The notes beneath the pieces are model-generated. The model had not been told where the DNA came from. It made no database searches and saw nothing but the letters and a program-made list of their open reading frames with translations. Shown piece after piece: positions 15,510 to 23,204 of a stretch of DNA of 64,000 nt. The first letter of the stretch is position 1. Each line of letters begins with the position of its first letter. This DNA comes from DATHZQ01 sp965216945. Lineage in GTDB: Bacteria; Actinomycetota; Acidimicrobiia; Spongiisociales; UBA5794. Position numbers and translations under genes: made by a program. Where the stretch lies: contig CBDCGU010000003.1 in assembly GCA_965216945.1 (NCBI GenBank), positions 3,968,001 to 4,032,000 on the forward strand, read 5' to 3'.

Positions 15510-15923
15510 ACGTCTCTCGGGGGCCGCGTCAAGATACGTCGCGCACTTCGCGGGCCAAGGACCCTTGCGCCGCGCAGGTTCAGCGCCAGAAGATCGCGCT
15601 ACTCGAATCGCGGCGGGCTCTTACTATCGACATGCCTGCCGGCGGCTCGTCGTCCGGACACGTGTAGTCACGTTGAGTCGAGTGTCGGAGATGCGTTCCT
15701 GTCGCGGACTACACCGGCGGCCCCGCTGGTGACGTCGTTCTTGGTGCGGAGCTAGCGGGGCGCGACTGTTCAGCCGCAGGCCGACACCAGGGGAGAGCAT
15801 GGCTCAAGACCTGCTCGTCGCGCAGCTCGGCCACAACCCGTTCCCGCGACGCCCCGGGGAGCGTAGGTGGAGGTGCGTCGGTGGGTGCGTGCGCGTTATG
15901 ACAGCACCGGCAGACTGGCCTCT
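15510..15923. other. Gene-free stretch with recombinase-flank repeat
   Basis: No supportable gene in about 410 bases. The only recognisable element is the sequence at 15671-15760, which resembles the DNA following the serine-recombinase relic at 14752-14880. Frames on the minus strand here are Pro/Arg-rich and look non-coding. Confidence 0.45.
15687..15716 (+). repeat. Diverged repeat, copy 3
   Basis: GGAGATGCGTTCCTG through GCGGACTACACCG. Upstream GTTGAGTC and downstream GCGGCC/ACGTCGTTC also align with the region after the recombinase relic at 14752-14880, so this is a second, shorter remnant of the same element. Confidence 0.45.
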
Positions 15924-16814
15924 TCACTCGGGCAGCCTGGAGGGGTACTGCAGTGATACCTGGGCAGCCGCCGCCAGGCGGTCGGCCCAGCGGCGGAAGA
16001 AGTCCTCGATGTGCTCATCGTCAATCGGAGTCGGCACTGCAGCGTGTAGGTAGACGTGCATGATTCCGCTGGCCGCGAGGTCCGCGTCCTCCACATCCAT
16101 GAGGGCAAAGGGATACTCGTCGAACGATGACTGTCCCCGGCCGAGATACATGTATGGAACCTCAACCCACCGATAGTCAGGGCCGCTACCAGTCCGGCCG
16201 TACCAGAGCGATGCTCCCCTTCCGGGGTATCGGTCACTCGTCTGGCGGATATGAATCGATGCCCCGGCAAGCACGTCCCGTCCAGAGTGCTCGAAGGCAC
16301 CGGGCCTGATCTCAGGGAGATGTTGCTCGACCCAGAGTCGTCCTTGACCAAGTTCGAGGCCCTTGCGCGGCCCCTGGGCGGCCCGACGAGCGGGTGGCGC
16401 CTCGTCGATGATGCGAGTGATGAGTCTTTCAGCGGTGCTGTCCAGGATCTCCGTTGCTTCCCTCGCGATTGCACTTCTAGCGCTTCGCTGGGTCTCCTCC
16501 CGGGCTCGCTCGGCCTCGGCCACCGCCTCAGTGGCAGCCACGGCCACCGCGGCTTGAGCAAGTGATGAGTTATGGGCCTCGGTAGACGTAGGCGGAGCGG
16601 ACACCATGCCATCCAGCCGACCAGTGAGCCGACTCAACGAGATACGCGCTGCTGGCTCCTTTCGAAGCATCGAGAGAACGAGGGCGATCAGGGCCGGCGG
16701 TAGGTCGAGCGCGTTGCTGGGTTCATCGGGAGGATTGTGCAAGTGCTGCTCGCGGAAGTCCTCGCGCGATGGTCCGACGAAGGGTGTATCCCCGGCACAG
16801 AGTTCGTAGGCCAT
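15924..16814 (-). CDS. C-terminal part of a Ser/Thr protein kinase, separated by an in-frame TGA
   Basis: This frame directly continues the kinase gene at 16815-17438. After the TGA at 16815-16817 it reads MAYELCAGDTPFVGPSREDF, the kinase alpha-F helix, and then the end of the C-lobe (LPPALIALVLSMLRKEPAAR). About residues 85-150 form an Ala/Glu/Arg-rich coiled coil. The last ~150 residues are an unrecognised alpha/beta domain with many aromatic residues (ASLWYGRTGSGPDYRWVEVP, then MDVEDADLAASGIMHVYLHA). On its own this part cannot fold as a kinase. ATG 16814 directly after the stop might allow re-initiation. See the N-terminal half for the interruption. Confidence 0.6.
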   Translation of the reverse strand: MAYELCAGDTPFVGPSREDFREQHLHNPPDEPSNALDLPPALIALVLSMLRKEPAARISLSRLTGRLDGMVSAPPTSTEAHNSSLAQAAVAVAATEAVAEAERAREETQRSARSAIAREATEILDSTAERLITRIIDEAPPARRAAQGPRKGLELGQGRLWVEQHLPEIRPGAFEHSGRDVLAGASIHIRQTSDRYPGRGASLWYGRTGSGPDYRWVEVPYMYLGRGQSSFDEYPFALMDVEDADLAASGIMHVYLHAAVPTPIDDEHIEDFFRRWADRLAAAAQVSLQYPSRLPE

Positions 16815-17438
16815 TCAGCCAACCGCGTAGATATCAGTGGCGGCCGTCGCTCGCTCGCCTCGCCATTGCTCCGGGGCTGCGTACGGAGGGCTCAGGAAGC
16901 CTCTCAGAGTGTTCGTGGAGGTTGCCTCCTCAGCGAATCGAGCGATGCCGAAATCGGCAAGCTTCCAGACCCCGTCGTGCAACAAGATGTTCTCGGGCTT
17001 CAGGTCTCGATGAACGATGTCGCTCACCTCAGCGAGACCTGCGGCGACCGAGCGAAGGACGTCGAGGATCTCCGACAGGCTCAGCGTCGCACCGCTCAAC
17101 GCCTCCCGGAGACTGCTGGCTGCGCGCTCCATCACGACGAAGTACCTGCCGCTGTCGGCATCCTGGCCAGATGCCAAGATCGGAACAACGAAGTCCAGGT
17201 CACGTCCTGCGAGATCGTTGGCGATCGTCAGCTCGCGATGCCCGGCCTCGTCGCGATCGAGATGCAGGCGCTTGACCGCCAGCGAGTCGCCACCTTCGGA
17301 TCTGTCGCCAGCGAAGACCTGACCAAAGCCGCCTGGCGCACCGAGAGGCTGATTCTCATCAAACCACCATGTTGTGCCGTTGATCCGAATGCTCTGCATT
17401 GCTCCCTCGGCATCAGGGTACTGGGGAACTACATCCAT
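16815..17438 (-). CDS. N-terminal part of a eukaryotic-type Ser/Thr protein kinase, interrupted by TGA
   Basis: About 207 aa carrying most catalytic motifs: glycine loop LGAPGGFGQVF, ATP-binding Lys in SLAVKRLHL, catalytic loop IVHRDLKPENIL, metal-binding Asp in KLADFGIARF, and PYAAPEQW of the activation segment. It stops at DIYAVG-TGA where family members read DIYALG-Cys/Val-x-xYEL. The next codons continue the domain in the same frame, so a single Cys-to-stop type change (for example TGC or TGT to TGA) breaks an otherwise intact ~500-aa kinase. ATG 17438 is preceded by an AGG-containing site, and ATG 17399 is also possible. Selenocysteine is conceivable but unsupported. Confidence 0.7.
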   Translation of the reverse strand: MDVVPQYPDAEGAMQSIRINGTTWWFDENQPLGAPGGFGQVFAGDRSEGGDSLAVKRLHLDRDEAGHRELTIANDLAGRDLDFVVPILASGQDADSGRYFVVMERAASSLREALSGATLSLSEILDVLRSVAAGLAEVSDIVHRDLKPENILLHDGVWKLADFGIARFAEEATSTNTLRGFLSPPYAAPEQWRGERATAATDIYAVG

Positions 17439-17610
17439 GTAACCTGTCCCGTCCTACGAGGTGTTGCCTCGACATCTTCGCCCACGGCGCTGACCCAAGA
17501 CAGTGGCTATGTGTCGGCCGAGGAAATCCGGCCGCGTGGCGGGGAATGCGGCTATGACTGCTATTGGCTAAGTAGGTCTGCATTACACCCCGTTTCTGAT
17601 GCATATTGCA

Positions 17611-17631
17611 GTATCAATCTATGATTGATAC
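17611..17631 (+). promoter_or_regulatory. Perfect operator palindrome upstream of the AbiE-type pair
   Basis: GTATCAATC (17611-17619) and GATTGATAC (17623-17631) are exact inverted repeats around TAT. The centre contains TATGAT (17620-17625), a likely -10 hexamer. AbiEi antitoxins are known to repress their own operon by binding inverted repeats in the promoter, and the position 36 bp before the antitoxin ATG fits. The local AT-richness contrasts with the flanking sequence. Confidence 0.75.
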
Positions 17632-17666
17632 TTCGTTACCTATCATTAATGAGCTACTATGCAGCC

Positions 17667-18389
17667 ATGGCACGGCCGAGCACTATCAATCGACTGTCTG
17701 AACTCGCGGAGGACCAGTGGGGTCTCGTCACTCGCCGACAGGCTGAGCTGGCTGGTGTGCCGCATTCCACGTTCGACCGGCTGGCAGCCGATGGATCAAT
17801 CCTGGAGAGGGTTGACCATGGCGTGTACCACCTTGCCGGGGCTCCCCTGCCGGATCATCTCGCGCTCCGTGCCGCCTGGCTTCAGCTCGCCCCCGAAACA
17901 CCAGCCTGGGAACGCACCCTGGACCAAGGGGTGGTATCACATCGGTCCGCGGCCGCGCTGTACGAACTCGGTCATCTGGCTGCCGACACTCATGAGTTCA
18001 CCCTGCCGACGAGACGCCAAACGCGTCGTCACGACGTTCGATTCCATCGACGTCCGGTGCCGATCGACGAGTGCATCCAACTCAGGGGCCTGCCGGTTAC
18101 CAGACCTTCCCGCATTGCGTCCGATCTTCTCGCAGACCAGGAGGACCCTGAAGCCGTGGCCAGCGTGGTGGCCGACGCCATCCGCGACGTCTTCGACTAC
18201 CCCGCCATGTTCGCCGAGACGCTCGCTCCTCACGCCGGTCGGTTCGGTCTGCGGCGGGGCGACGGGCTCGCAATGCTCCGCTGGCTACTCGAACTGGTTG
18301 GCGATCCAGACACGGGCGAATGGATCGAGGAGGCTCGTCAGTCCCGCCGAGAGGGTGGCCCGCGACCACCCGGGCGGACAAACGCGTGA
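17667..18389 (+). CDS. Type IV toxin-antitoxin AbiEi-family antitoxin
   Basis: A 240-aa protein with the AbiEi layout. It has an N-terminal winged helix (INRLSELAEDQWGLVTRRQA, then ELAGVPHSTFDRLAADG and RVDHGVYHLAG), a middle region VVSHRSAAALYELGHLAADT, and a C-terminal antitoxin domain (VTRPSRIASDLLADQEDPEA). In AbiE systems this protein represses transcription and counteracts the nucleotidyltransferase toxin without direct complex formation. ATG 17667 begins the conserved part. ATG 17649, in frame, is an alternative, and neither has a clear Shine-Dalgarno site. It overlaps the toxin gene by TGATG. Confidence 0.85.
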   Translation: MARPSTINRLSELAEDQWGLVTRRQAELAGVPHSTFDRLAADGSILERVDHGVYHLAGAPLPDHLALRAAWLQLAPETPAWERTLDQGVVSHRSAAALYELGHLAADTHEFTLPTRRQTRRHDVRFHRRPVPIDECIQLRGLPVTRPSRIASDLLADQEDPEAVASVVADAIRDVFDYPAMFAETLAPHAGRFGLRRGDGLAMLRWLLELVGDPDTGEWIEEARQSRREGGPRPPGRTNA

Positions 18390-19303
18390 TGGCGGGCGGT
18401 CGGCACTACGGCAGTCCGGTGGCATTTCGGCGTGCGCTCACGGACAAGCTCCGCGACCTTGCCGAGGACAGCCGCTGGTCTCTGCCCCAGCTGCAGCGCC
18501 AGATCGCCTACGACCGCCTGCTCGAACGGCTCTACCTCATGGACGATGGGTGGATCGTCAAAGGCGCGGCGGCGCTCCTGGCGCGAGATCTGGCGGTACG
18601 GGAGACGGTCGATGTTGACGTCTATCGATCTGCGACGCTTCAACAAGCGGAGACCGACCTGCGAGCGGCCGCAAACCGGGACATCGGAGATTGGTTTCGA
18701 TTCGAGATCGGGCGCAGCCGTCCCGTATCCGCCGGTGGAACTGGACTCCGACTACCGGTGACGGTGTTCATCGGCGCGACTGAATGGTGCAGGTTCCGCG
18801 TCGATCTGGTTGGGTCAGAGATCCGGATCACCGGTCAGCCGGACCAAGTACCACCAATCGCCCGCATCACGATTCCCGACATCGAGCAGCACGGCTACCG
18901 GGCATATCCGCTCGTCGATCACATTGCTGACAAGGTGGCTGCCATGCTCCAGAGCTACGGAGCAGGTCGGGTACCGTCCACCCGATACAAGGACCTCGTC
19001 GATCTCGTCGCGATCGTGTCGCAAGCCACGGTTGAGGCCGAGGCGCAGCGGCTCGCCGTCCAATCCGAGGCCGACCGGCGTGGAATCACGCTGCCAAAAA
19101 TCTTTTCAGCACCCGACCGTGAGCTCTGGGAAAAGGGATACGCTGCCGAGGCACGCCGAACACTGCTGGACACTGCACTGACGCTCGACGACGCACTCGC
19201 CGTCGTGACACCCTTCCTGAACCCACTCCTCGACGGCGCTGCAGTCGGCACCTGGGATCCCAAGTCCTGTCGATGGACCACGACCCTGCCTGATATTCGC
19301 TAG
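18389..19303 (+). CDS. AbiEii-family nucleotidyltransferase toxin
   Basis: A 304-aa predicted nucleotidyltransferase of the AbiEii/MenT type. It has WIVKGAAALLARDLAVRETV with the following DVDVYR (the G-x-x-x-L...D-x-D nucleotidyltransferase signature), YPLVDHIADKVAAMLQSYG with the conserved Lys, and TRYKDLVDLVAIV with the R-x-K-D-x-x-D motif. Related toxins transfer nucleotides to tRNA or another acceptor and stop growth, often as phage abortive infection. ATG 18389 overlaps the antitoxin stop by 1 nt, and GTG 18386 is possible. Intact and full length. Its end overlaps the convergent Kelch-type gene by 4 nt. Confidence 0.87.
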   Translation: MAGGRHYGSPVAFRRALTDKLRDLAEDSRWSLPQLQRQIAYDRLLERLYLMDDGWIVKGAAALLARDLAVRETVDVDVYRSATLQQAETDLRAAANRDIGDWFRFEIGRSRPVSAGGTGLRLPVTVFIGATEWCRFRVDLVGSEIRITGQPDQVPPIARITIPDIEQHGYRAYPLVDHIADKVAAMLQSYGAGRVPSTRYKDLVDLVAIVSQATVEAEAQRLAVQSEADRRGITLPKIFSAPDRELWEKGYAAEARRTLLDTALTLDDALAVVTPFLNPLLDGAAVGTWDPKSCRWTTTLPDIR

Positions 19304-20564
19304 CCGTCCCAGGTTTCTTCAGTTATCACTCCACCCGTTGGCTGCCAGCTGAGCGGACTCAGGTAGAGGACCCGATCCACAGTCATGGCGAGTCGCTCAC
19401 CAACCCTGAAACTGTCATTGACCCACGCGAGAGGCGATTGGTCGTCGACGAGAATCCAGGTGTCTGTGTCGGGGTGATATGCGATCAGCAACGGGGTATC
19501 GGTATCAACGCCGCTGCTGAAGTGACCGGTTGACACGAGCACGTACTCACCTGTCCACGTAAGTGTCTGGCTTCCGAGGTTGCACTCGCATCCATCGGGT
19601 TCTGGAAGGGCTTCGGGCAAAGCCGACCACATATCGGCGTCCGAGTCATACCTGGAGCCAACTGCGCGCTCTGACCCAACGAAGTGCGCCGGTAGCCCAC
19701 CCCAGATGATCAGTGAGTCTCCTGTGAAGACCATGTCCAGCCATGAGGGCCATGCCGGAGGATCGGGCAGAACTCTCCACGTGTCTGTGGTGGGGTCAAG
19801 GGCGATTCCTTGCTCGACTCGTCTCAGGGGATCACCAACAGGGAAGACAGGCCACACGACTACCTCGGATCCGGTCCATTCAATCTCATTGGTCTCCCGA
19901 GATCCTCGGGCATCGGCTCGAATCCTCGCCAAGAGTCCGTGGTCGGGTTGTAGGCGGCGATTCCTGTCTGAGTGACAACCACCATCTCCTCTCCTGTCCA
20001 CACTGCCTCCGGAAACGGACCGGACAAAGGTGACTCGGCCAGGGTGCGCCACGTGTCCGCCGCCGGGTCGTAAGCGGCTGCTTGTCGTGAGGTCATGCCG
20101 CAGCAAATGATGACCTCGGAGCCGGTCCACACTCCGGCTGGTGCGACAACCGGCTCGAGGGGACTCGTCGGCAGGTGCCTCCACATGCCGGTATCGGGGT
20201 TGTACGCCATTCCCGGATCGCCGGTCGGAGACTCGTAGTCACAGGACTGTCGGTCGCCACCCCAGAAGACAAGCTCCGTGTCGGCACCGATCACAGCTCG
20301 GTGACACAGTGCTACCACCGAGGTTGGGATTTCTACAGACTCCCACCCAAGTCCGATATCTGACCGCGTGGCTGGGAACGCGGCTGCCAACGAAGTGGTG
20401 GTGGTCTCGACGGTGGTCGTCGTTGAGAGCTCGGCTGAACTCGTCGTAGGGAGCGCGCCGATGGTGCTCGTTGCAGCTGAGGTAGTCCCGCTATTGCACC
20501 CAACGACCGCCATCGCGATTGCGAACAGAACAGCAGCGCGTGCGCCAGTCTTCATCGTCAGCAT
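19300..20564 (-). pseudogene. Kelch-repeat-like secreted lipoprotein, frameshifted
   Basis: From ATG 20564 (or 20555) there is a lipoprotein signal (AAVLFAIAMAVVGCNSG with lipobox VVGC), then a Thr/Ser-rich linker, then repeats of the type AYNPDTGMWRHLPTSPLEP, WTGSEVIICCGM, AYDPAADTWRTLAESPLSG and AYNPTTDSWRGFEP. Near 19890 the sense moves to another frame and continues with NEIEWTGSEVVVW, ALDPTTDTWRVLPDPPAWPS and so on to 19300. The joined product is about 420 aa, a Kelch-type beta-propeller anchored outside the cell. A single base loss explains the break. Function unknown. Confidence 0.75.
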
Positions 20565-20678
20565 TCTCGCTTAGTAAGACGCCTGACGATCCCTCAGAGT
20601 TCCGCGGTCCGACGGACCTCCGAGGGAAGTGGCGCGCGACATCGCCAGTTCGCGCTGGCGAATCATCAGCTGTCGTAT

Positions 20679-21191
20679 TCACGGCTGCCGACCCGCTAAG
20701 CCGTGGCAGCGCTTGTAATTGAGACCCGAACCGCACGGGCAGCGCTCGTTGCGGCCGGTCTTGGCGCGGGCCTGGATGGGCTGATTCGACAACTTCGCCG
20801 CTGTCTCCGCCCGCCACTCCCGGACCTCGAGCTCGTTCTCCCACCCTCGGAGGTGTTCGCTCTGTCGCTGCAACCGCTCCTCGGCTGCGCCGAGTTCCTG
20901 CTTACGCTCGGCGAGCGAAGCCTCAAGGTCCGCAAGCCGCCGCTGCGCCTGCTCCTCAAACACAGGCACCGCTCCTTCAGTGGAGTTGCTGAACACGGAG
21001 GCCAGCTCCTGATCGATGAGCGCCGCGATGGCTCGTCCGATGGAGAGCCCGACCGTATCGCAGTAGCGCTTCCAGGTCGACCATTTCGCCGGCGTCACCG
21101 GGACCCGCACCATCTGGAACCGCTCGTCCCCGCCGAGGCCGGCCAGGAGCCGCCGGTCGAGCCTTGCCAGCATGCCACGGTGAAGATCCAT
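20679..21191 (-). CDS. SEC-C zinc-motif protein with RHH-like N-terminus and coiled coil
   Basis: A 170-aa protein in three parts. Residues 20-60 (FQMVRVPVTPAKWSTWKRYC, then GLSIGRAIAALIDQEL) look like a ribbon-helix-helix DNA-binding region. About 70-130 is a charged coiled coil (ERKQELGAAEERLQRQSEHL). The end is a SecA-type SEC-C zinc motif, GRNERCPCGSGLNYKRCHG. ATG 21191 has GGAG 7 nt upstream. SEC-C tails are common on accessory proteins of mobile regions. A decayed second copy lies at 14130-14377. Precise role unknown. Confidence 0.75.
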   Translation of the reverse strand: MDLHRGMLARLDRRLLAGLGGDERFQMVRVPVTPAKWSTWKRYCDTVGLSIGRAIAALIDQELASVFSNSTEGAVPVFEEQAQRRLADLEASLAERKQELGAAEERLQRQSEHLRGWENELEVREWRAETAAKLSNQPIQARAKTGRNERCPCGSGLNYKRCHGLAGRQP

Positions 21192-21194
21192 CAC

Positions 21195-21613
21195 TGGCTC
21201 CAGTGTCTACATGTGGACATCAGGCAACTTGTTGCAGGTGCGTGTGTGGTTGGAGGGGGCTGAGCGCGATTCGCGTCTTGTGGGGGTGTTGCGGGTGCTG
21301 GGACGTCGCACGGAGTTTCTGTGGCTTTCAGCATTCGGTTCCTCGACTCTGTTCGAACGAGATCGGATTGGAGTCGAAGCCTCGTGCCTGGTGATGTCCT
21401 CGTGCGCAGAGGCCATGGACTTGCTGCCTCAGCACAGGGCGCCCGACGCTCGACGGTGCCCTTGCTGGTGCCGAGACGAGGTGCTGGTGACGGCTCGGCG
21501 CTGCGGTCGACAACGCGAGCCGTTCGATTGCCTGGGTGGAACGGGTTGCTATTGGTCACGGATACTCCTGACACTGAACGGAATCTGACTACCGCGCCGT
21601 GCCTCACCGTGCC
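21195..21613. other. Gene-free stretch upstream of the HTH fragment
   Basis: Open frames exist on both strands but show no recognisable motif and no consistent codon bias. Nothing supportable was found in these ~420 bases. Confidence 0.4.
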
Positions 21614-21742
21614 ATGCCAATGGCAATTGTAACGGCGATCCGCAACACGCCCAAGCCTCCCACCCGCTATCGGTGGGGCAAGAGCTTCAGGTACTTCCGA
21701 GACGAAGTCCTCGACTGGCTGAGGCAGCAAGCGGTCGACTGA
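21614..21742 (+). pseudogene. Excisionase/HTH_17-like C-terminal fragment
   Basis: A 42-codon frame reads TAIRNTPKPPTRYRWGKSFR and FRDEVLDWLRQQ. This is the second half of the MerR-like helix-turn-helix typical of excisionases and plasmid or phage DNA-binding proteins (pattern P-x-x-R-x-G-x-x-x-R-x-x-x-D-x-x-x-W-L). The first helix (L-T-V-x-E-A-A) is missing upstream, so it is a truncated relic. Confidence 0.4.
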
Positions 21743-21760
21743 TGCGCGTGTCATCGCGCT

Positions 21761-22657
21761 TCAATCAAACAGAAGTGCTCCGAGGACGCCTACGCCCATG
21801 GCGCCCGTTTTGCTGGTCACTGTGACGAAGGTGGATAGGTCGGGGAATAGCCAGAGCTCTAGAACGGCGACTCCTAGTGCGATAACCCACGGCGTAGCCA
21901 AGCCTCCTAGTCCGATCGGCGGAATAGTGCGGAAGTGGTCGTAGTAGGTCGTCACGAAGCCAACGACTACCAGTAGGAGGGGTGTTGCGATCAACCAGCC
22001 GGACCACTTGGCCACAGCCTCCTGCCAACCTTCAGAGAACGACAGTTCGCCAAGTAGTGATGCGAGCCAGGGCACGAGAAGTAAGCCGACGATGGTTGCG
22101 GCCACGAAACCAACAGCAGTGAAGACTGCCGACATGGCCAGGTCCTCGAGATCCGGGTCGATGCTCGAAGCCCAATCCTGGTAGCTCTGGCGGAACCGTT
22201 CGCTCGCACTCTGGGTGACGGCAGATGTCACCTGGGGGGCCAGCGCGTCGACGGTCCCGGTGGTGGACGCTGAACCCTCCACGCCCGCCAGTTCGCCTAG
22301 GCGTCGGTAGAAGTCCTCCGGGGGTAGTCGTCCGCCTTTCACATCCGCGTACTGAGAGGTCTCCACCTCTAGCCACGGCTCCCCACTCAGGAGCAATGGC
22401 ATAACCGGCAGACCCTTTCGATCCGCGTAATGGTTCTCTCTCTTGACCCACTTCGACAGTTTGGAGTGTCTCGACATCACCAAGATCACAGCCGCGCTCG
22501 ACTTGAGGTGTTCCTCGATCACGTCGGGCCACTCGTCGCCGTAGTCGATTCTGCTATCGCGCCACGCAGGGATATTCCGCTCTCGAAGACTGGCGTAGAG
22601 CCTCGCGGCATACTCCTCGTCCTTGTGGGCATAGCTGATGAACACATGCTTTGGCAT
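21761..22657 (-). CDS. Membrane-anchored TIR-domain protein
   Basis: A 298-aa protein. Residues 1-140 are a bacterial TIR_2 domain: KHVFISYAHKDEEYAARLYA, then LRERNIPAWRDSRIDYGDEW, SAAVILVMSRHSKLSKWVKR and ENHYADRKGLPVMPLLL. The Glu in KRENHYA sits where the NAD+-cleaving glutamate of active TIR domains is found. Residues 145-190 form a linker. The C-terminal third has three to four transmembrane helices (AVFTAVGFVAATIVGLLLVP, WLIATPLLLVVVGFVT and others). TIR enzymes deplete NAD+ or make signalling nucleotides in anti-phage defence. A membrane anchor suggests sensing at the envelope. No partner gene adjoins it. Confidence 0.85.
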   Translation of the reverse strand: MPKHVFISYAHKDEEYAARLYASLRERNIPAWRDSRIDYGDEWPDVIEEHLKSSAAVILVMSRHSKLSKWVKRENHYADRKGLPVMPLLLSGEPWLEVETSQYADVKGGRLPPEDFYRRLGELAGVEGSASTTGTVDALAPQVTSAVTQSASERFRQSYQDWASSIDPDLEDLAMSAVFTAVGFVAATIVGLLLVPWLASLLGELSFSEGWQEAVAKWSGWLIATPLLLVVVGFVTTYYDHFRTIPPIGLGGLATPWVIALGVAVLELWLFPDLSTFVTVTSKTGAMGVGVLGALLFD

Positions 22658-23039
22658 GAGAACGGCCTCGTCATGGTCAGTCTGTCCGCGTACAGCGCGT
22701 GGGCGCTTTGCTGCGTGCCCGGCTGTCTGCCGACTCGGATTTCACTCTATCTACCCGTTCTGATCGCAACATGCTGCCTGGTGAGCCGCTGGCCGCTATC
22801 GGGCCACTATTGGCCCGGCGTACTGAGCGAGATGGAACGGGAGGGGTCGGCACACCCGCAGCCGTGAACCCAAGCGCCGCAACGGTTTCGACCACAGCCC
22901 GGGACAGGCGGGGACGCGCCAGGACGGCGATCCCTTGACTGGGGGTCAAAGGGCCGAGCATGCCAATCTCGCAGGAAGTGTGACCTCGACGTGACCTCAC
23001 CGCTCCTGGCGCCAATGTCAGCCATCAGCCCTCGCGGTG
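22658..23039. other. Gene-free stretch between TIR gene and tRNA-Leu terminator
   Basis: About 380 bases with no supportable gene. A minus-strand frame at 22677-23015 has Pro/Ser/Arg-rich content without motifs. Located directly downstream of the tRNA-Leu 3' end, this is where the end of an integrated element would be expected, but no integrase or duplicated tRNA end was recognised. Confidence 0.4.
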
Positions 23040-23063
23040 AAACCCCCTGGGCTCAGGGGGTTT
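23040..23063 (-). terminator. Intrinsic terminator of tRNA-Leu(GAG)
   Basis: AAACCCCCTG (23040-23049) and CAGGGGGTTT (23054-23063) form a perfect 10-bp stem with a 4-nt loop, starting 2 bases after the encoded CCA of the minus-strand tRNA. The symmetric A/T ends allow function in both directions. Confidence 0.85.
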
Positions 23064-23065
23064 CG

Positions 23066-23153
23066 TGGTGTCGGAGAGAGGACTCGAACCTCCACGAGCT
23101 AAAAGCTCACTAGGCCCTCAACCTAGCGCGTCTACCAATTCCGCCACTCCGAC
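23066..23153 (-). tRNA. tRNA-Leu (anticodon GAG)
   Basis: Minus-strand cloverleaf: acceptor GTCGGAG (from 23153) pairs with CTCCGAC (23070-23076 on plus). The D-arm is followed by anticodon stem CTAGG/CCTAG with loop TTGAGGG, giving GAG, which reads CUC and CUU. A long variable arm (GAGCTTTTAGCTC) is typical of tRNA-Leu. The T-arm contains GGTTCGAGTCC. Discriminator A at 23069 and an encoded CCA at 23066-23068. It marks the right-hand edge of the accessory region. Confidence 0.95.
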
Positions 23154-23204
23154 GTGGGGCCGCGCAGTATACCGACGGTTGGTAGAGCCGCTTCTGCCCG
23201 GACC

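Noticed and set aside
13544..15522. ACACGTCTCTCGGGG occurring at about 13543 and 15508
   Set aside because: A 15-bp match within 64 kb of GC-rich DNA is expected by chance, and flanks do not align.
16815..16817. Selenocysteine reading of the kinase TGA
   Set aside because: No SECIS-like structure was recognised right after the codon, and a nonsense mutation or sequence error is simpler. Kept only as a test in the findings.
22677..23015. Minus-strand frame next to the tRNA as a possible integrase end
   Set aside because: No tyrosine-recombinase box, low-complexity composition, no Shine-Dalgarno site.
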